Shown one piece after another: positions 56,053-64,000 of a stretch of DNA of 64,000 nt. The notes below the pieces were generated by a model, which worked only from the letters and a program-made list of their open reading frames with translations, was not told the origin of the DNA and did no database searches. The DNA lies in NCBI RefSeq assembly GCF_000505665.1, contig NC_023033.1:1054001-1118000 (forward strand), read 5' to 3'. Within the stretch, counting starts at the first letter, position 1. The number at the start of each line of letters is the position of its first letter. The position numbers were made by a program, and so were the translations under genes. The stretch is from Thermosynechococcus sp. NK55a (GTDB lineage: Bacteria > Cyanobacteriota > Cyanobacteriia > Thermosynechococcales > Thermosynechococcaceae).

Positions 56053-57061
56053 TGGAGAGCGTCACCAATGCCTGTAACTTGTCCCAGGCCGCGCCACTGG
56101 CCAGAATCGCTTTTGCCCGATCGACCCCTTCCCACCAATCCTGCACCGCTGCGGCCACATAGAGGGCTAAGGCCGCATTGAGCGCTACCACATTCTGCTG
56201 GGCACTTGTGCCCTTTCCCTGAAGAACGTGGGTGAGAATTTCGGCATTGGTCTGGACATTTCCCCCAGCAAGATCCTTCAGGGGTGCACTGGCGAGCCCC
56301 AAAGCTTGAGGATCAAGAACTTCTTGGCGCAGCGACTCCTCAGGGCTGCTAAACATCACTAGATCGGTCATATTGCCAAGGGTAGCCTCATCCACCCCTT
56401 CACGGCCATAGAGGACAATGCCCCGTTGGCGGCCGAGACGTTGCAGGGCACCGGCCATCGCTTCCAGATAGCGATCGCTAAAAACCCCAATCACTTGTCC
56501 TGTGGGATAGAGCGGATTCACCAAAGGGCCAAGGAGGTTAAAGACCGTGCGAATTTTCAGGGTACGCCGCAGGGGAGCGACGGCCTTCATGGCTGGATGC
56601 CAACCGGGGGCAAAGAGGAACGTGATCCCCACTTCCTTGAGTAAAAAGGCGGGATCACTGTGGGCAAGGTTGACCCCAAGAGTCTCAAGGACATCGGCGG
56701 AACCCACCCGACTAGAGACTGAACGATTGCCATGCTTGGCCACTTTGACCCCCGCTGCCGCCACGACAAAGGCCACTGCTGTGGAGATATTAAAGGTACC
56801 CGCGCGATCGCCCCCGGTGCCGCAGGTATCAATGAGGGGTTCGGCTAAATTCAGCGGCGCACCTGCGGATTGAGCCAACAATACATTGGCCATCCCCGTC
56901 AGTTCCTCAACCGTTAGTCCCTTGAGCTGTAATGCCGTAACAATGGCACCGGAGAGGGCATCGGGAATTTCTTCTGCCAGCCATCCTTGCATTAACTGAG
57001 CCGCCTGCTCTTGGGTTAGGGCTTGGCGATCAAGGAGTTGTTGGAGCAGGTCAGACCACAT
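56042..57061 (-). CDS. trpD: Anthranilate phosphoribosyltransferase
   Basis: A 339-aa enzyme that joins anthranilate and PRPP, the second tryptophan step. PRPP motif [35 protein letters not shown] and [18 protein letters not shown] are intact. It is not fused to TrpG. It heads a minus-strand run with nadC (11-nt overlap) and futB. Confidence 0.95.
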   Translation of the reverse strand: MWSDLLQQLLDRQALTQEQAAQLMQGWLAEEIPDALSGAIVTALQLKGLTVEELTGMANVLLAQSAGAPLNLAEPLIDTCGTGGDRAGTFNISTAVAFVVAAAGVKVAKHGNRSVSSRVGSADVLETLGVNLAHSDPAFLLKEVGITFLFAPGWHPAMKAVAPLRRTLKIRTVFNLLGPLVNPLYPTGQVIGVFSDRYLEAMAGALQRLGRQRGIVLYGREGVDEATLGNMTDLVMFSSPEESLRQEVLDPQALGLASAPLKDLAGGNVQTNAEILTHVLQGKGTSAQQNVVALNAALALYVAAAVQDWWEGVDRAKAILASGAAWDKLQALVTLSNES

Positions 57062-57119
57062 TGAACCTTGCAGGAAGAGAATCGAGGCTGAATTTAGACT
57101 TAGTTAGACTCAATTAGAC

Positions 57120-57473
57120 TTAATTAAGTTGTTGCTGGCGCTGACGTGCCTGCCAATAGTGCATCGGTAAGCAAAGCAGCGAAGAGGCGGTAAGCAAAAA
57201 GGCCAAGAGTGCAGTGATTTTGCACATTTGACCCAAATCCGTACCTTCTAATGGTACAGCGATTTGCAGACCCTGGGCACCACAATAGACGAGCCAATAG
57301 ACAAAGATCATGCGCCAAAGGGTTTCACCGTAGGCCTCTTGGGGGGAATACTCCCGCAGGGGAAATTGTTTTTCCTCTTGATAAGCCGCGTACAAGAGCC
57401 AGCTTAAGCCACTCAGGGCGGCGATCGCCGAAACAATTAAGATTCCCACTGACCAAGAAGCAGCCACTGTCAT
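57120..57473 (-). CDS. Conserved three-helix membrane protein, unknown function
   Basis: A 117-aa protein. Hydrophobic helices lie at about 8-30, 52-72 and 83-103; a charged loop with EEKQFPLREYSPQEAYG joins the first two. The tail is Gln/Arg-rich. A similar segment order is found in small cyanobacterial membrane proteins encoded beside photosynthesis genes, but no family is firmly recognised. It precedes trpD by 58 bp. Confidence 0.55.
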   Translation of the reverse strand: MTVAASWSVGILIVSAIAALSGLSWLLYAAYQEEKQFPLREYSPQEAYGETLWRMIFVYWLVYCGAQGLQIAVPLEGTDLGQMCKITALLAFLLTASSLLCLPMHYWQARQRQQQLN

Positions 57474-57569
57474 TGTTCTTTTGCACTCCCTATTATCAGC
57501 ACATCGTTCCTTAGTCTAGGGGAGTCATTTGCAAGGGATGACAATTGCTAACAATTTGAAATTTTTACA

Positions 57570-59066
57570 TCAACATAATTTACAAATGCCCTCTAGGTTC
57601 AGGTGAGCCATGATGGTTTTTGTCAATTCCTCCAGTGCAATAGTCCGTTGCTCGGCATAGTGGGGAACGGCTGTGGGCAGGGGGGGCAGTTGCCGGCGCG
57701 ATCGCAACCCATTGAGCCAATGGCGACGCCAAGCACCGTTTTCCAATAGCCCATGGAGATACGTGCCCCAAAGTGTGCCCGCTCTGTTCACAAGCCCCAG
57801 TTCTGGGGCAGCAAAAAGGGGTTGCCAACCTTGGAGATCACCGGTGTATTCACTTTGGCCTTGGTGAATTTCATAGCCCAGGATCGGCTCAGGACAGTTG
57901 AAATGCAGCGATTGGGTTTGTTGTTGCTGGGTACATTTGGTTGCCCCCAATTGGGTGTGCAGCGGCATGAGGCCCAATCCTGCATAGGTGCCGGGGCATC
58001 CCTCTAGGCCTAGGGGATCGCTGATGGTGGTACCCAACATCTGCCAACCGCCGCAAATGCCCAGAATCGTTCCCCCTTGGGCAGCGTAGGTTTTGAGTTG
58101 CTCTGCCATCCCCGTTTCCCGCAGGACCTGAAGATCAGCAATGGTCGTTTTCGTCCCCGGCAAGATCACGGCATCGGGTTGCCCTAGGGGACGATGGGGG
58201 GGCAAAAACTCAACAGCAACACTGGGTTCTGCCAGCAGAGGATCCATATCGGTAAAGTTGGCAATACGCGGTAGTCGAATCACCGTAATTTTCAGGTCTG
58301 CCCCCTGGCGTTGTGGACGGGGATTCCAAAGATCAAGGGAATCTTCGGCAGCGTAGTGGCGCTCGAGCCATGGAATCACCCCTAAAACTGGTACCCCCGT
58401 GGTCTCCTCTAGCCATTGCAAGCCACTGTCAAGGAGCGATCGCTGGCCGCGAAATTTATTAATCACAATCCCCTGAATCAACGCCCGCTCAGCGGGTTCC
58501 AGGAGCATCAATGTCCCGACAATGTGGGCAAACACACCACCGCGATCAATATCGGCCACAAGCAGGGTCGGTGCCCCAAGATAAGTGGCCACCCGCATAT
58601 TCGTGAGATCGCGATGCTTGAGATTAATTTCCGCTGGTGACCCTGCGCCCTCACACACAATCCAGTCAAACCGCTGCTGGAGATCTGCCAGGGCCTCTGT
58701 AATTGCCTGCCAACCCCGCTCAAAATAGTCCCGATAGTAGTCGGCCGCTTGGGTAACACCCGCCACCTGCCCTCTGAGGATCACTTGGGAGGTCATGTTG
58801 CCTTGGGGCTTGAGGAGAATTGGGTTCATTGCCACTTCGGGTTCTATCCCTGCCGCCCAGGCCTGCATTGCTTGGGCATAGCCAATTTCGCCGCCGTCAC
58901 GGGTGACGTAGGCATTCAAGGCCATATTTTGTCCCTTAAAGGGAGTGACACGGTAGCCCTGCTGAGCCAGCCAACGACAAATCACGGCTGCGAGGAGGGA
59001 TTTACCCGCATGGGACGTGGTTCCCACTACCATCAGGGATTTAGCCTTCATGGTCGAGTTCATCAT
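57570..59066 (-). CDS. cobQ: Cobyric acid synthase
   Basis: A 498-aa amidase/ligase (CobQ/CbiP) that adds four amide groups to adenosylcobyrinic acid a,c-diamide. The ATP-binding part starts MVVGTTSHAGKSLLAAVICR and contains LVADIDRGGVFAH. The class I glutamine amidotransferase part has the nucleophile in GICGGWQMLG and His in TYLHGLLENG. ATGs at 59066, 59063 and 59051 are possible; the last fits the family N-terminus best. It starts 4 bp after the alpha/beta hydrolase gene. Confidence 0.92.
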   Translation of the reverse strand: MMNSTMKAKSLMVVGTTSHAGKSLLAAVICRWLAQQGYRVTPFKGQNMALNAYVTRDGGEIGYAQAMQAWAAGIEPEVAMNPILLKPQGNMTSQVILRGQVAGVTQAADYYRDYFERGWQAITEALADLQQRFDWIVCEGAGSPAEINLKHRDLTNMRVATYLGAPTLLVADIDRGGVFAHIVGTLMLLEPAERALIQGIVINKFRGQRSLLDSGLQWLEETTGVPVLGVIPWLERHYAAEDSLDLWNPRPQRQGADLKITVIRLPRIANFTDMDPLLAEPSVAVEFLPPHRPLGQPDAVILPGTKTTIADLQVLRETGMAEQLKTYAAQGGTILGICGGWQMLGTTISDPLGLEGCPGTYAGLGLMPLHTQLGATKCTQQQQTQSLHFNCPEPILGYEIHQGQSEYTGDLQGWQPLFAAPELGLVNRAGTLWGTYLHGLLENGAWRRHWLNGLRSRRQLPPLPTAVPHYAEQRTIALEELTKTIMAHLNLEGICKLC

Positions 59067-59070
59067 TACA

Positions 59071-60750
59071 TTACTTCACTGCCTGCGGTACCTTTTCCAA
59101 CAGTTCTGGGGCTAGAGATTGGGTGAGGTTCAGGCCATGGGTGGGTGAACTCAACACCATTGCTGCTGCTGGTGTCAGCCACTGCCGCGCCTGTTCATCC
59201 CCCAAGAGGTGCAAGCGTAAAAAGGCCAAGCTCAATCCTCGGAGATAGGCGCGCGATCGCGGGGGTGTGGCCCCCACAAGTGCCTTTGGTACAGGCAGCA
59301 CGGGTTCATTGGGACTGGTCTCACCAATTGTCGAAAAATGGGTCGCATTGTCCATCAACACCAAGTAGCGATCGCGCCCTGTTAGCCACGTAAAGGGATA
59401 AATTTGCTCCTCCACAGGGGGGGCGATCGTATCGTTACTGGCTGCAACCAACATCACAGCAGCCTTTAAGTGCCCCAAAGATTCAGGACTAAAAAGAGCA
59501 CTGGTAATCGGGTTAACAGCAATTACCGCTTGCACCCGGGCATCCTCTAGGGCATAAACCTTTGGGGGTAATGCTTGCGCTTGGCATTGGAGCAGCAGTG
59601 ACACATTGAAGGAGTGAAGGACAGTTCTTGTACAGTGTCGCCGTAGTTGTTGAAAATCCAATCGTGCCCCTGCCAGGGCCAGAGCGGTGTAGCCCCCAAA
59701 GGACTGACCAATTACTGCCACCCGCTCCAAGTTGAGCTGCCCTGCCCAAGGGTAGAGTTGCTCAGGAAATGCCGCCAAACGATTGAGGACAAACGTGACA
59801 TCGAGGGGGCGATCCAGAAATTCTTGAGCCGCCATCCTTGGACTAACATAGGCCATGGGAAAGGACATGACCTGACGGGCTGAGCTACCAACATGCTCAA
59901 GGGCAATCACCGCAAACCCATGGGAAGCCAGATGCTGACACAGATAGCGATAGCTGTAGCGGGTTGCCCCCAGTCCATGGGAAACAATGACCACTGGAAC
60001 CCGCTGTCTCACAGGAACGATGGGTAGATAGAGATCCGCTGCAATGGGGCGGGAATGTCCCGTTAACTGCAACCGCTGAGGCGATTCATCTACCGCTGTC
60101 CAAGGCATCTCTAGCCACCGCCAAGGGCCCGGTTGAAGCAGTGATTGCACACTTGCAGGGATAGCTTCTGTCTGATTTGCGATCGCCTGTTGACGGACAA
60201 CATTCAGAATTATCTCTGTTTTGTGGATGGTGTGCTGGAAATTTTTGAGAATCGCGAGGCCTTCCTTGAGGTCAAAGCGAATACTGGGGGAGGGGTAGTG
60301 GCGCATCACACTCAACACGGTGAGACCATGGGGATCAGTGGCAGCGAGAATCAGCGCCGCTCGCAGTGCAAGGGCATTTTCTTGACGGCTTTGGGTTTGG
60401 AGAATCCGCCCCGCTTGCACCATGAATTCTTGACCTAGGGGGGAGTACAACAGTTGAGCAACAGCCACGGGGGACAATCGCAGTCGTTCTTGTAAGGCCA
60501 ATCGTAATTGCTGCCGGTGCACAGGGGGCAATAGCCGTAAATAGCTAATAAGTTTTGGAGAGGCTTGGCCAGTGGTAGCAAAGTATTCTAAATCAGCAAT
60601 GGGGAGCGATCGCTCGAAGGGGCCATAGCGAAAAATAATTCGCTCTGCTGCCGTTGCCGACACCCCCCCTGATCGCACCCAAAAGAGGCTGAGACCCACC
60701 ACGACAGTGAGAGGGGGCAATAGAAACCACTTAAGGGAGAGGTTATTCAC
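59071..60750 (-). CDS. DUF1400 alpha/beta hydrolase
   Basis: A 559-aa exported or membrane-bound hydrolase. An N-terminal hydrophobic segment (FLLPPLTVVVGLSLFWV) is followed by the cyanobacterial DUF1400 domain (about 35-180) and an alpha/beta hydrolase domain with nucleophile motif GQSFGGYTALALAG, an oxyanion HGLGATRYSY segment and a late His (NATHFSTIGE). It resembles dienelactone hydrolase/PAF-acetylhydrolase types. Substrate unknown. Starts with GTG; leads cobQ. Confidence 0.78.
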   Translation of the reverse strand: MNNLSLKWFLLPPLTVVVGLSLFWVRSGGVSATAAERIIFRYGPFERSLPIADLEYFATTGQASPKLISYLRLLPPVHRQQLRLALQERLRLSPVAVAQLLYSPLGQEFMVQAGRILQTQSRQENALALRAALILAATDPHGLTVLSVMRHYPSPSIRFDLKEGLAILKNFQHTIHKTEIILNVVRQQAIANQTEAIPASVQSLLQPGPWRWLEMPWTAVDESPQRLQLTGHSRPIAADLYLPIVPVRQRVPVVIVSHGLGATRYSYRYLCQHLASHGFAVIALEHVGSSARQVMSFPMAYVSPRMAAQEFLDRPLDVTFVLNRLAAFPEQLYPWAGQLNLERVAVIGQSFGGYTALALAGARLDFQQLRRHCTRTVLHSFNVSLLLQCQAQALPPKVYALEDARVQAVIAVNPITSALFSPESLGHLKAAVMLVAASNDTIAPPVEEQIYPFTWLTGRDRYLVLMDNATHFSTIGETSPNEPVLPVPKALVGATPPRSRAYLRGLSLAFLRLHLLGDEQARQWLTPAAAMVLSSPTHGLNLTQSLAPELLEKVPQAVK

Positions 60751-61120
60751 AGCGAGGAGTCACGCAATGCCACTCAATCAAAAAAACTGAGATAAATAGT
60801 GGAAACAGCGCTCAATAAAAAAATCTATAGGCACTTTCCAGTATAGATACAGCTCTTTGCTAGTATGCCGGCTGCTGCAATCGTCTCCCCATCACTTTGG
60901 AACTGCTAAGGTGCTGTCCTCGTCCTAGGGACTACTGAGGTTGTGAGCCAGCGCAATATCCGTAGGTGATGGACATCATCACCCCCTCGTTGGTGCTATC
61001 ACCCCGCAGCCCCCACCAAACTCCTATGGTAGTAGTGGAGCAGGTAGGGAAATGACCAAAGATGAACGAGAAGACCCCCTGACACCTGCTGCTACCGTTT
61101 TTCAGTAAGGATATTGACCT
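60751..61120. other. Intergenic region of 370 bp, one hairpin
   Basis: No protein gene is supported. It separates two divergent genes and should hold both promoters. A perfect 7-bp inverted repeat GGTGATG/CATCACC with a 5-nt loop lies at 60965-60983; a GTGCTATCACC near-copy follows. No T-tract is adjacent, so an operator or RNA element is more likely than a terminator. Confidence 0.4.
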
Positions 61121-61885
61121 ATGAAACGACCTATTTTTACGTCACTGCGATATTTCGTTCCTTGGAGCTTGGCCGTACTCATCCTCAATGCAGGTCTGAG
61201 TTGGGCAGGATTTACACCCCCCCGCAACCTATCCCGTCCGGGGAATCGTGAGGGGGCGGCCACACGCGGCGTCTGTAGAGTGCAAACCGCAGCAGACGAA
61301 CCTGATCTAACAACCCTGGTGCCTGCGAGTAATATTGGCTTGACGGCAATGAATCGCCCCCCGTTTTACTGGTATTTACCCGCCAATAATTACCAAGCTC
61401 TCGAGTTTGCCCTCTTTCAGAGCCTTGCCGATGGCAGGCAGGTGCCAATTTACAAGCAACAGTTTCCGATAGCCAATCGTCCCCGCCTAGACAGTATGAC
61501 CTTGCCAGGTGAGGTGCCGCCCCTACAGGAGGGGGTAGACTACCGCTGGACGGTGACTCTGATCTGTAACCCCAATGACCCCGATCCCTCCCAGATACGC
61601 TTTGCGGAAGGCTGGGTACAACGGGTCGCTCTGCCCGCAACATTGGAAAAACAACTCCTCAAAGCCAAACCCCTGCAACGGTACGATCTATTGGCTAGCC
61701 ATGGCCTTTGGTATGATGCCCTCGATGCGTTGGTAAAACTGCGGCAGGAGCGGCCCAATGACATCAAGGTTAACACTCTTTGGAGAGAGTTAATGACCAG
61801 CGAGGCCGTCGGTCTCAATCGGCTGAGTAACCTGGCGATCGCCCAACGCAGCCGCGGCAATGCCCAACGTAGCCGAGGCAATTAG
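61121..61885 (+). CDS. DUF928 secreted protein
   Basis: A 254-aa protein with a signal peptide (SLAVLILNAGLSWAGF) and the cyanobacterial DUF928 region (about 55-180): RPPFYWYLPANNY, EFALFQ and GVDYRWTVTLICNP. Probably periplasmic. DUF928 genes often neighbour CHAT or adenylate-cyclase proteins; none is near here. The last 14 residues are a tandem copy AQRSRGN-AQRSRGN. The stop interleaves with that of desC (TTAG). Confidence 0.78.
   Translation: MKRPIFTSLRYFVPWSLAVLILNAGLSWAGFTPPRNLSRPGNREGAATRGVCRVQTAADEPDLTTLVPASNIGLTAMNRPPFYWYLPANNYQALEFALFQSLADGRQVPIYKQQFPIANRPRLDSMTLPGEVPPLQEGVDYRWTVTLICNPNDPDPSQIRFAEGWVQRVALPATLEKQLLKAKPLQRYDLLASHGLWYDALDALVKLRQERPNDIKVNTLWRELMTSEAVGLNRLSNLAIAQRSRGNAQRSRGN
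61841..61882 (+). repeat. 21-bp tandem duplication at the end of the DUF928 gene
   Basis: Two adjacent 21-bp units (61841-61861 and 61862-61882) differ at two positions and encode AQRSRGN twice. The second unit runs into the shared stop region with desC. Confidence 0.85.
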
Positions 61886-62721
61886 GACAACGCTGTGGGC
61901 GGCGGCAACTGTACCTTGGCGGCAAGACCCAGTCCTTGGAGTGTGCGAATCACCCACCAGGTGGGATCCACTTCCCACCAGTACCAGCCCGCCTTGGCCA
62001 CGTGGGGATAGGCATGGTGGTTGTTGTGCCAACCTTCGCCATAGGTGAGGAGGGCTGCCCACCAGAGATTGCGTGAGTTATCCTCGGTCTCAAAGCGACG
62101 ATAGCCCCATTTGTGGGTGGCAGAGTTAATCAACCAAGTGCTGTGCCAAAGAAAAACGGCTCGCATAAACATCCCCCACAACAGCCAGGACCAACCCCCT
62201 AAGCCATAGAGGAGCAGCGCAAGGGGAAGCTGCAGGAGTAAAAAGTAGCGATCCAGCCAGCGGTAAAAGGGATCTCGTGTTAAGTCGGGGGCAAAGCGGG
62301 CATACTCCTCGGCATTGAAAAACCGGGACTGCGGATAGACAAGCCACAGCATATGGCTCCACCAAAAGCCCCGCCGTGCTGAGTAGGGATCCTTAATCTC
62401 GTCCTCGGTGTGGGCATGGTGCAAGCGGTGCCCTGCTACCCAAAAAATCGGGCCTCCCTGCATGGCCAAGGCACCCACAACAGCAATGACGTACTCCAGC
62501 CACTGGGGCACTTGGAAACTGCGGTGACTTAAAAGACGATGGTATCCCAAGCAAATACCGATACTGCCAAAGAGCCAGTGCAGAAAGATCGTGACGGCTA
62601 ATGCTGACCAGGAGAAAAACAAAAGAGCAGCCGCGGCTAAAAGATGTACCGCCCCTAAAAAGAGGACAAAGCCCCAATTGAGGCGGGGGGTCTGGGGTTG
62701 CAATTCTAAGGATGATGTCAT
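61882..62721 (-). CDS. desC: Acyl-lipid delta-9 desaturase (DesC type)
   Basis: A 279-aa membrane desaturase that puts the first double bond into saturated acyl chains. The three histidine boxes are GYHRLLSHRSF, GHRLHHAHTEDE and EGWHNNHHAYPH. Four hydrophobic helices surround them. A thermophile with only delta-9 desaturation would be expected to carry just this gene; the window cannot confirm that. Start ATG; convergent 4-nt overlap with DUF928. Confidence 0.92.
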   Translation of the reverse strand: MTSSLELQPQTPRLNWGFVLFLGAVHLLAAAALLFFSWSALAVTIFLHWLFGSIGICLGYHRLLSHRSFQVPQWLEYVIAVVGALAMQGGPIFWVAGHRLHHAHTEDEIKDPYSARRGFWWSHMLWLVYPQSRFFNAEEYARFAPDLTRDPFYRWLDRYFLLLQLPLALLLYGLGGWSWLLWGMFMRAVFLWHSTWLINSATHKWGYRRFETEDNSRNLWWAALLTYGEGWHNNHHAYPHVAKAGWYWWEVDPTWWVIRTLQGLGLAAKVQLPPPTALS

Positions 62722-62809
62722 AGATACTCCTCAACACCGTTTGTGAGTTTAGACACGAGTTTAGATCTAAGGATTCTGGATTACCCAGAAAAGGGTAGAG
62801 GCAAGGGGG

Positions 62810-64000
62810 CTAAATGGCCTTAGAAAATGTCCTACCAGATTTTTGTTGCAGGTAGGCATCAAAGACGGCGGTAATGTTGCGGATCAGGAGTCGTCCTACG
62901 GGGGTGACCTCTAGGCGATCGCGCCCCAAATGAATGAGGCCATCGGCAGCCAATTCCCGCAGCGCCGCTAACTCGGGGGCAAAGTGGGTATCAAAATCGA
63001 GATTAAACTGGCGGGCGATCGCTGATTTGTCGAGGGTAAATTGGCACATCAGTTCCATGATGATCGTGCGGCGCAACAGATCTTCACGGTGCAGTTGAAT
63101 GCCGCGTTCTGTGGCCAGCTGACCCGCAGCAACATCACTAAAGTAGGTGGCTAAGTGTTTCTGATTTTGGGCATAGGCCTCCTGCAACATACTGATCGAG
63201 GTGAGGCCAAAGCCAATCAAATCTGCGGTTGGCAGTGTTGTGTAACCCTGAAAGTTGCGCTTGAGCGTCCCTGCTTCCTGGGCGATCGCTAGCTCATCGG
63301 TGGGCTTGGCAAAGTGATCCATGCCAATGTACCGATAGCCTTGGCTAGTTAGCATTTCAATCACCCGCTGCAAAATCGTCAGTTTGGTTGCACCATCGGG
63401 TAGGGTGGTGGGGTCAATGCGCTTTTGGATGGGTTTCAAATTGGGTAGATAGGCAAAGTTAAAAACAGCAATGCGATCGGGGTCAAGGCGCAGCGTTTTC
63501 GCAATAGTGGCTTCAAAGGATTGGACGGTTTGATAGGGCAAACCATAGATGAGGTCAATGTTGACACTCTCAAACTCAGCGGCGCGGATCCACTCCATCA
63601 CTTGAAAGAGCCATGTCTCAGGCTGCACGCGATTCACTGCCAGTTGCACTTGGGGATCAAAATCCTGCAGGCCAAAGCTGATGCGATTGAAGCCCAGGTT
63701 CCGCAGCTGCAAGAGGTAATCACGGTTGATGTAGCGGGGATTTACCTCAATGGAAATTTCCGCATCGTTGGTAAATTCAAAGTGCTGAGTGAGCGTCTGC
63801 CACAGGGATTCCACTTGGTCAATCGTGAGGTAGTTGGGAGTACCGCCGCCCCAATGCATTTGAATCACGGGACGAGTGCGATCCAGCCGTGCCGCCACTT
63901 GAGCAATTTCTTCCGCCAAGGCATCCAAGTAGGTTTTGGCAATAGTTTGGCTTTGGGTGACGATGACGTTGCAACCGCAAAAATAGCAAGCGGTCTGGCA
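62810..64000 (-). CDS. hemN: Oxygen-independent coproporphyrinogen III oxidase HemN, 5' end outside the window
   Basis: The frame is open to the window edge, giving 396 codons without the start. The edge sequence reads CQTACYFCGCN, the radical-SAM CxxxCxxC cluster with the extra Cys typical of HemN. MHWGGGTPNYLT, SIEVNPRYINRDYLLQLRNL and RISFGLQDFDPQVQ follow, with GYTTLPTADLIGFGLTSIS and the C-terminal HemN domain. It decarboxylates coproporphyrinogen III when oxygen is low. It lies 88 bp upstream of desC on the same strand. Confidence 0.93.
   Translation of the reverse strand, partial: CQTACYFCGCNVIVTQSQTIAKTYLDALAEEIAQVAARLDRTRPVIQMHWGGGTPNYLTIDQVESLWQTLTQHFEFTNDAEISIEVNPRYINRDYLLQLRNLGFNRISFGLQDFDPQVQLAVNRVQPETWLFQVMEWIRAAEFESVNIDLIYGLPYQTVQSFEATIAKTLRLDPDRIAVFNFAYLPNLKPIQKRIDPTTLPDGATKLTILQRVIEMLTSQGYRYIGMDHFAKPTDELAIAQEAGTLKRNFQGYTTLPTADLIGFGLTSISMLQEAYAQNQKHLATYFSDVAAGQLATERGIQLHREDLLRRTIIMELMCQFTLDKSAIARQFNLDFDTHFAPELAALRELAADGLIHLGRDRLEVTPVGRLLIRNITAVFDAYLQQKSGRTFSKAI

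Overview
The window is chromosomal DNA from a thermophilic unicellular cyanobacterium, most likely Thermosynechococcus or a close relative. Evidence: many HIP1 octamers (GCGATCGC) scattered through coding sequence; the gene set of a phototroph (Ycf48, RubA, VIPP1, CpcS phycobiliprotein lyase, Ycf52-type GNAT, DICT-domain kinase, SLH-porin); and several families known almost only from cyanobacteria (DUF4278, DUF3598, DUF1816, DUF2605, DUF2973, DUF928, DUF1997). The species assignment rests on resemblance, not on a search. About 67 protein genes and two tRNA genes are supported. There is no CRISPR array, intact insertion sequence, rRNA operon or prophage; the only mobile-element trace is a short transposase scrap near 33.8 kb.

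Layout. 0-10 kb: tail of an inositol monophosphatase gene, scpA, a DICT-GAF histidine kinase, an ABC1 kinase, a broken small gene, then a minus-strand run of a REC-PAS regulator, glcE and glcF (glycolate dehydrogenase, photorespiration). 10-24 kb: DUF3598, lnt, a NurA-type nuclease, a tandem MshEN-like protein, a DUF4278 gene behind a glutamine riboswitch, a CRP-family regulator, trpE, an epimerase, def, gcvH, livH, ppx, an ACT-like protein and a GNAT. 24-32 kb: purL-purF-peptidase-ribE in a tight head-to-tail unit, facing rpsB-tsf. 32-43 kb: a nuclease-like/ParA fusion, cysA, tRNA-Gln, a HAD hydrolase, tRNA-Lys, vipp1, fabI, a Rieske oxygenase, rubA-ycf48, sfsA, VOC, cpcS and a DUF2605/DUF2973 pair. 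43-64 kb: comEC, DUF1816, rsmG, an SLH porin, radC, ppk2, a ProA-like protein, DUF1997, trpD-nadC-futB, cobQ with an alpha/beta hydrolase, DUF928, desC and the 3' part of hemN.

How the genes fit together. Most are housekeeping genes for a photoautotroph: photorespiratory glycolate oxidation and the glycine cleavage H protein, purine and flavin synthesis, tryptophan, NAD and cobalamin synthesis, photosystem and phycobilisome assembly, membrane lipid synthesis and polyphosphate turnover. The genome is compact: five convergent gene pairs end in interleaved 4-nt stop codons, and several same-strand pairs overlap by 1 to 11 nt.

Most notable: (i) a clear glutamine aptamer before a DUF4278 gene, pointing to a nitrogen-responsive small protein; (ii) an HsdR_N-like nuclease domain fused to a ParA ATPase, next to a transposase remnant; (iii) three genes (purL, tsf and a small unknown) each disrupted by what looks like one missing base in a homopolymer, more likely sequence error than biology because purL and tsf should be needed for growth.
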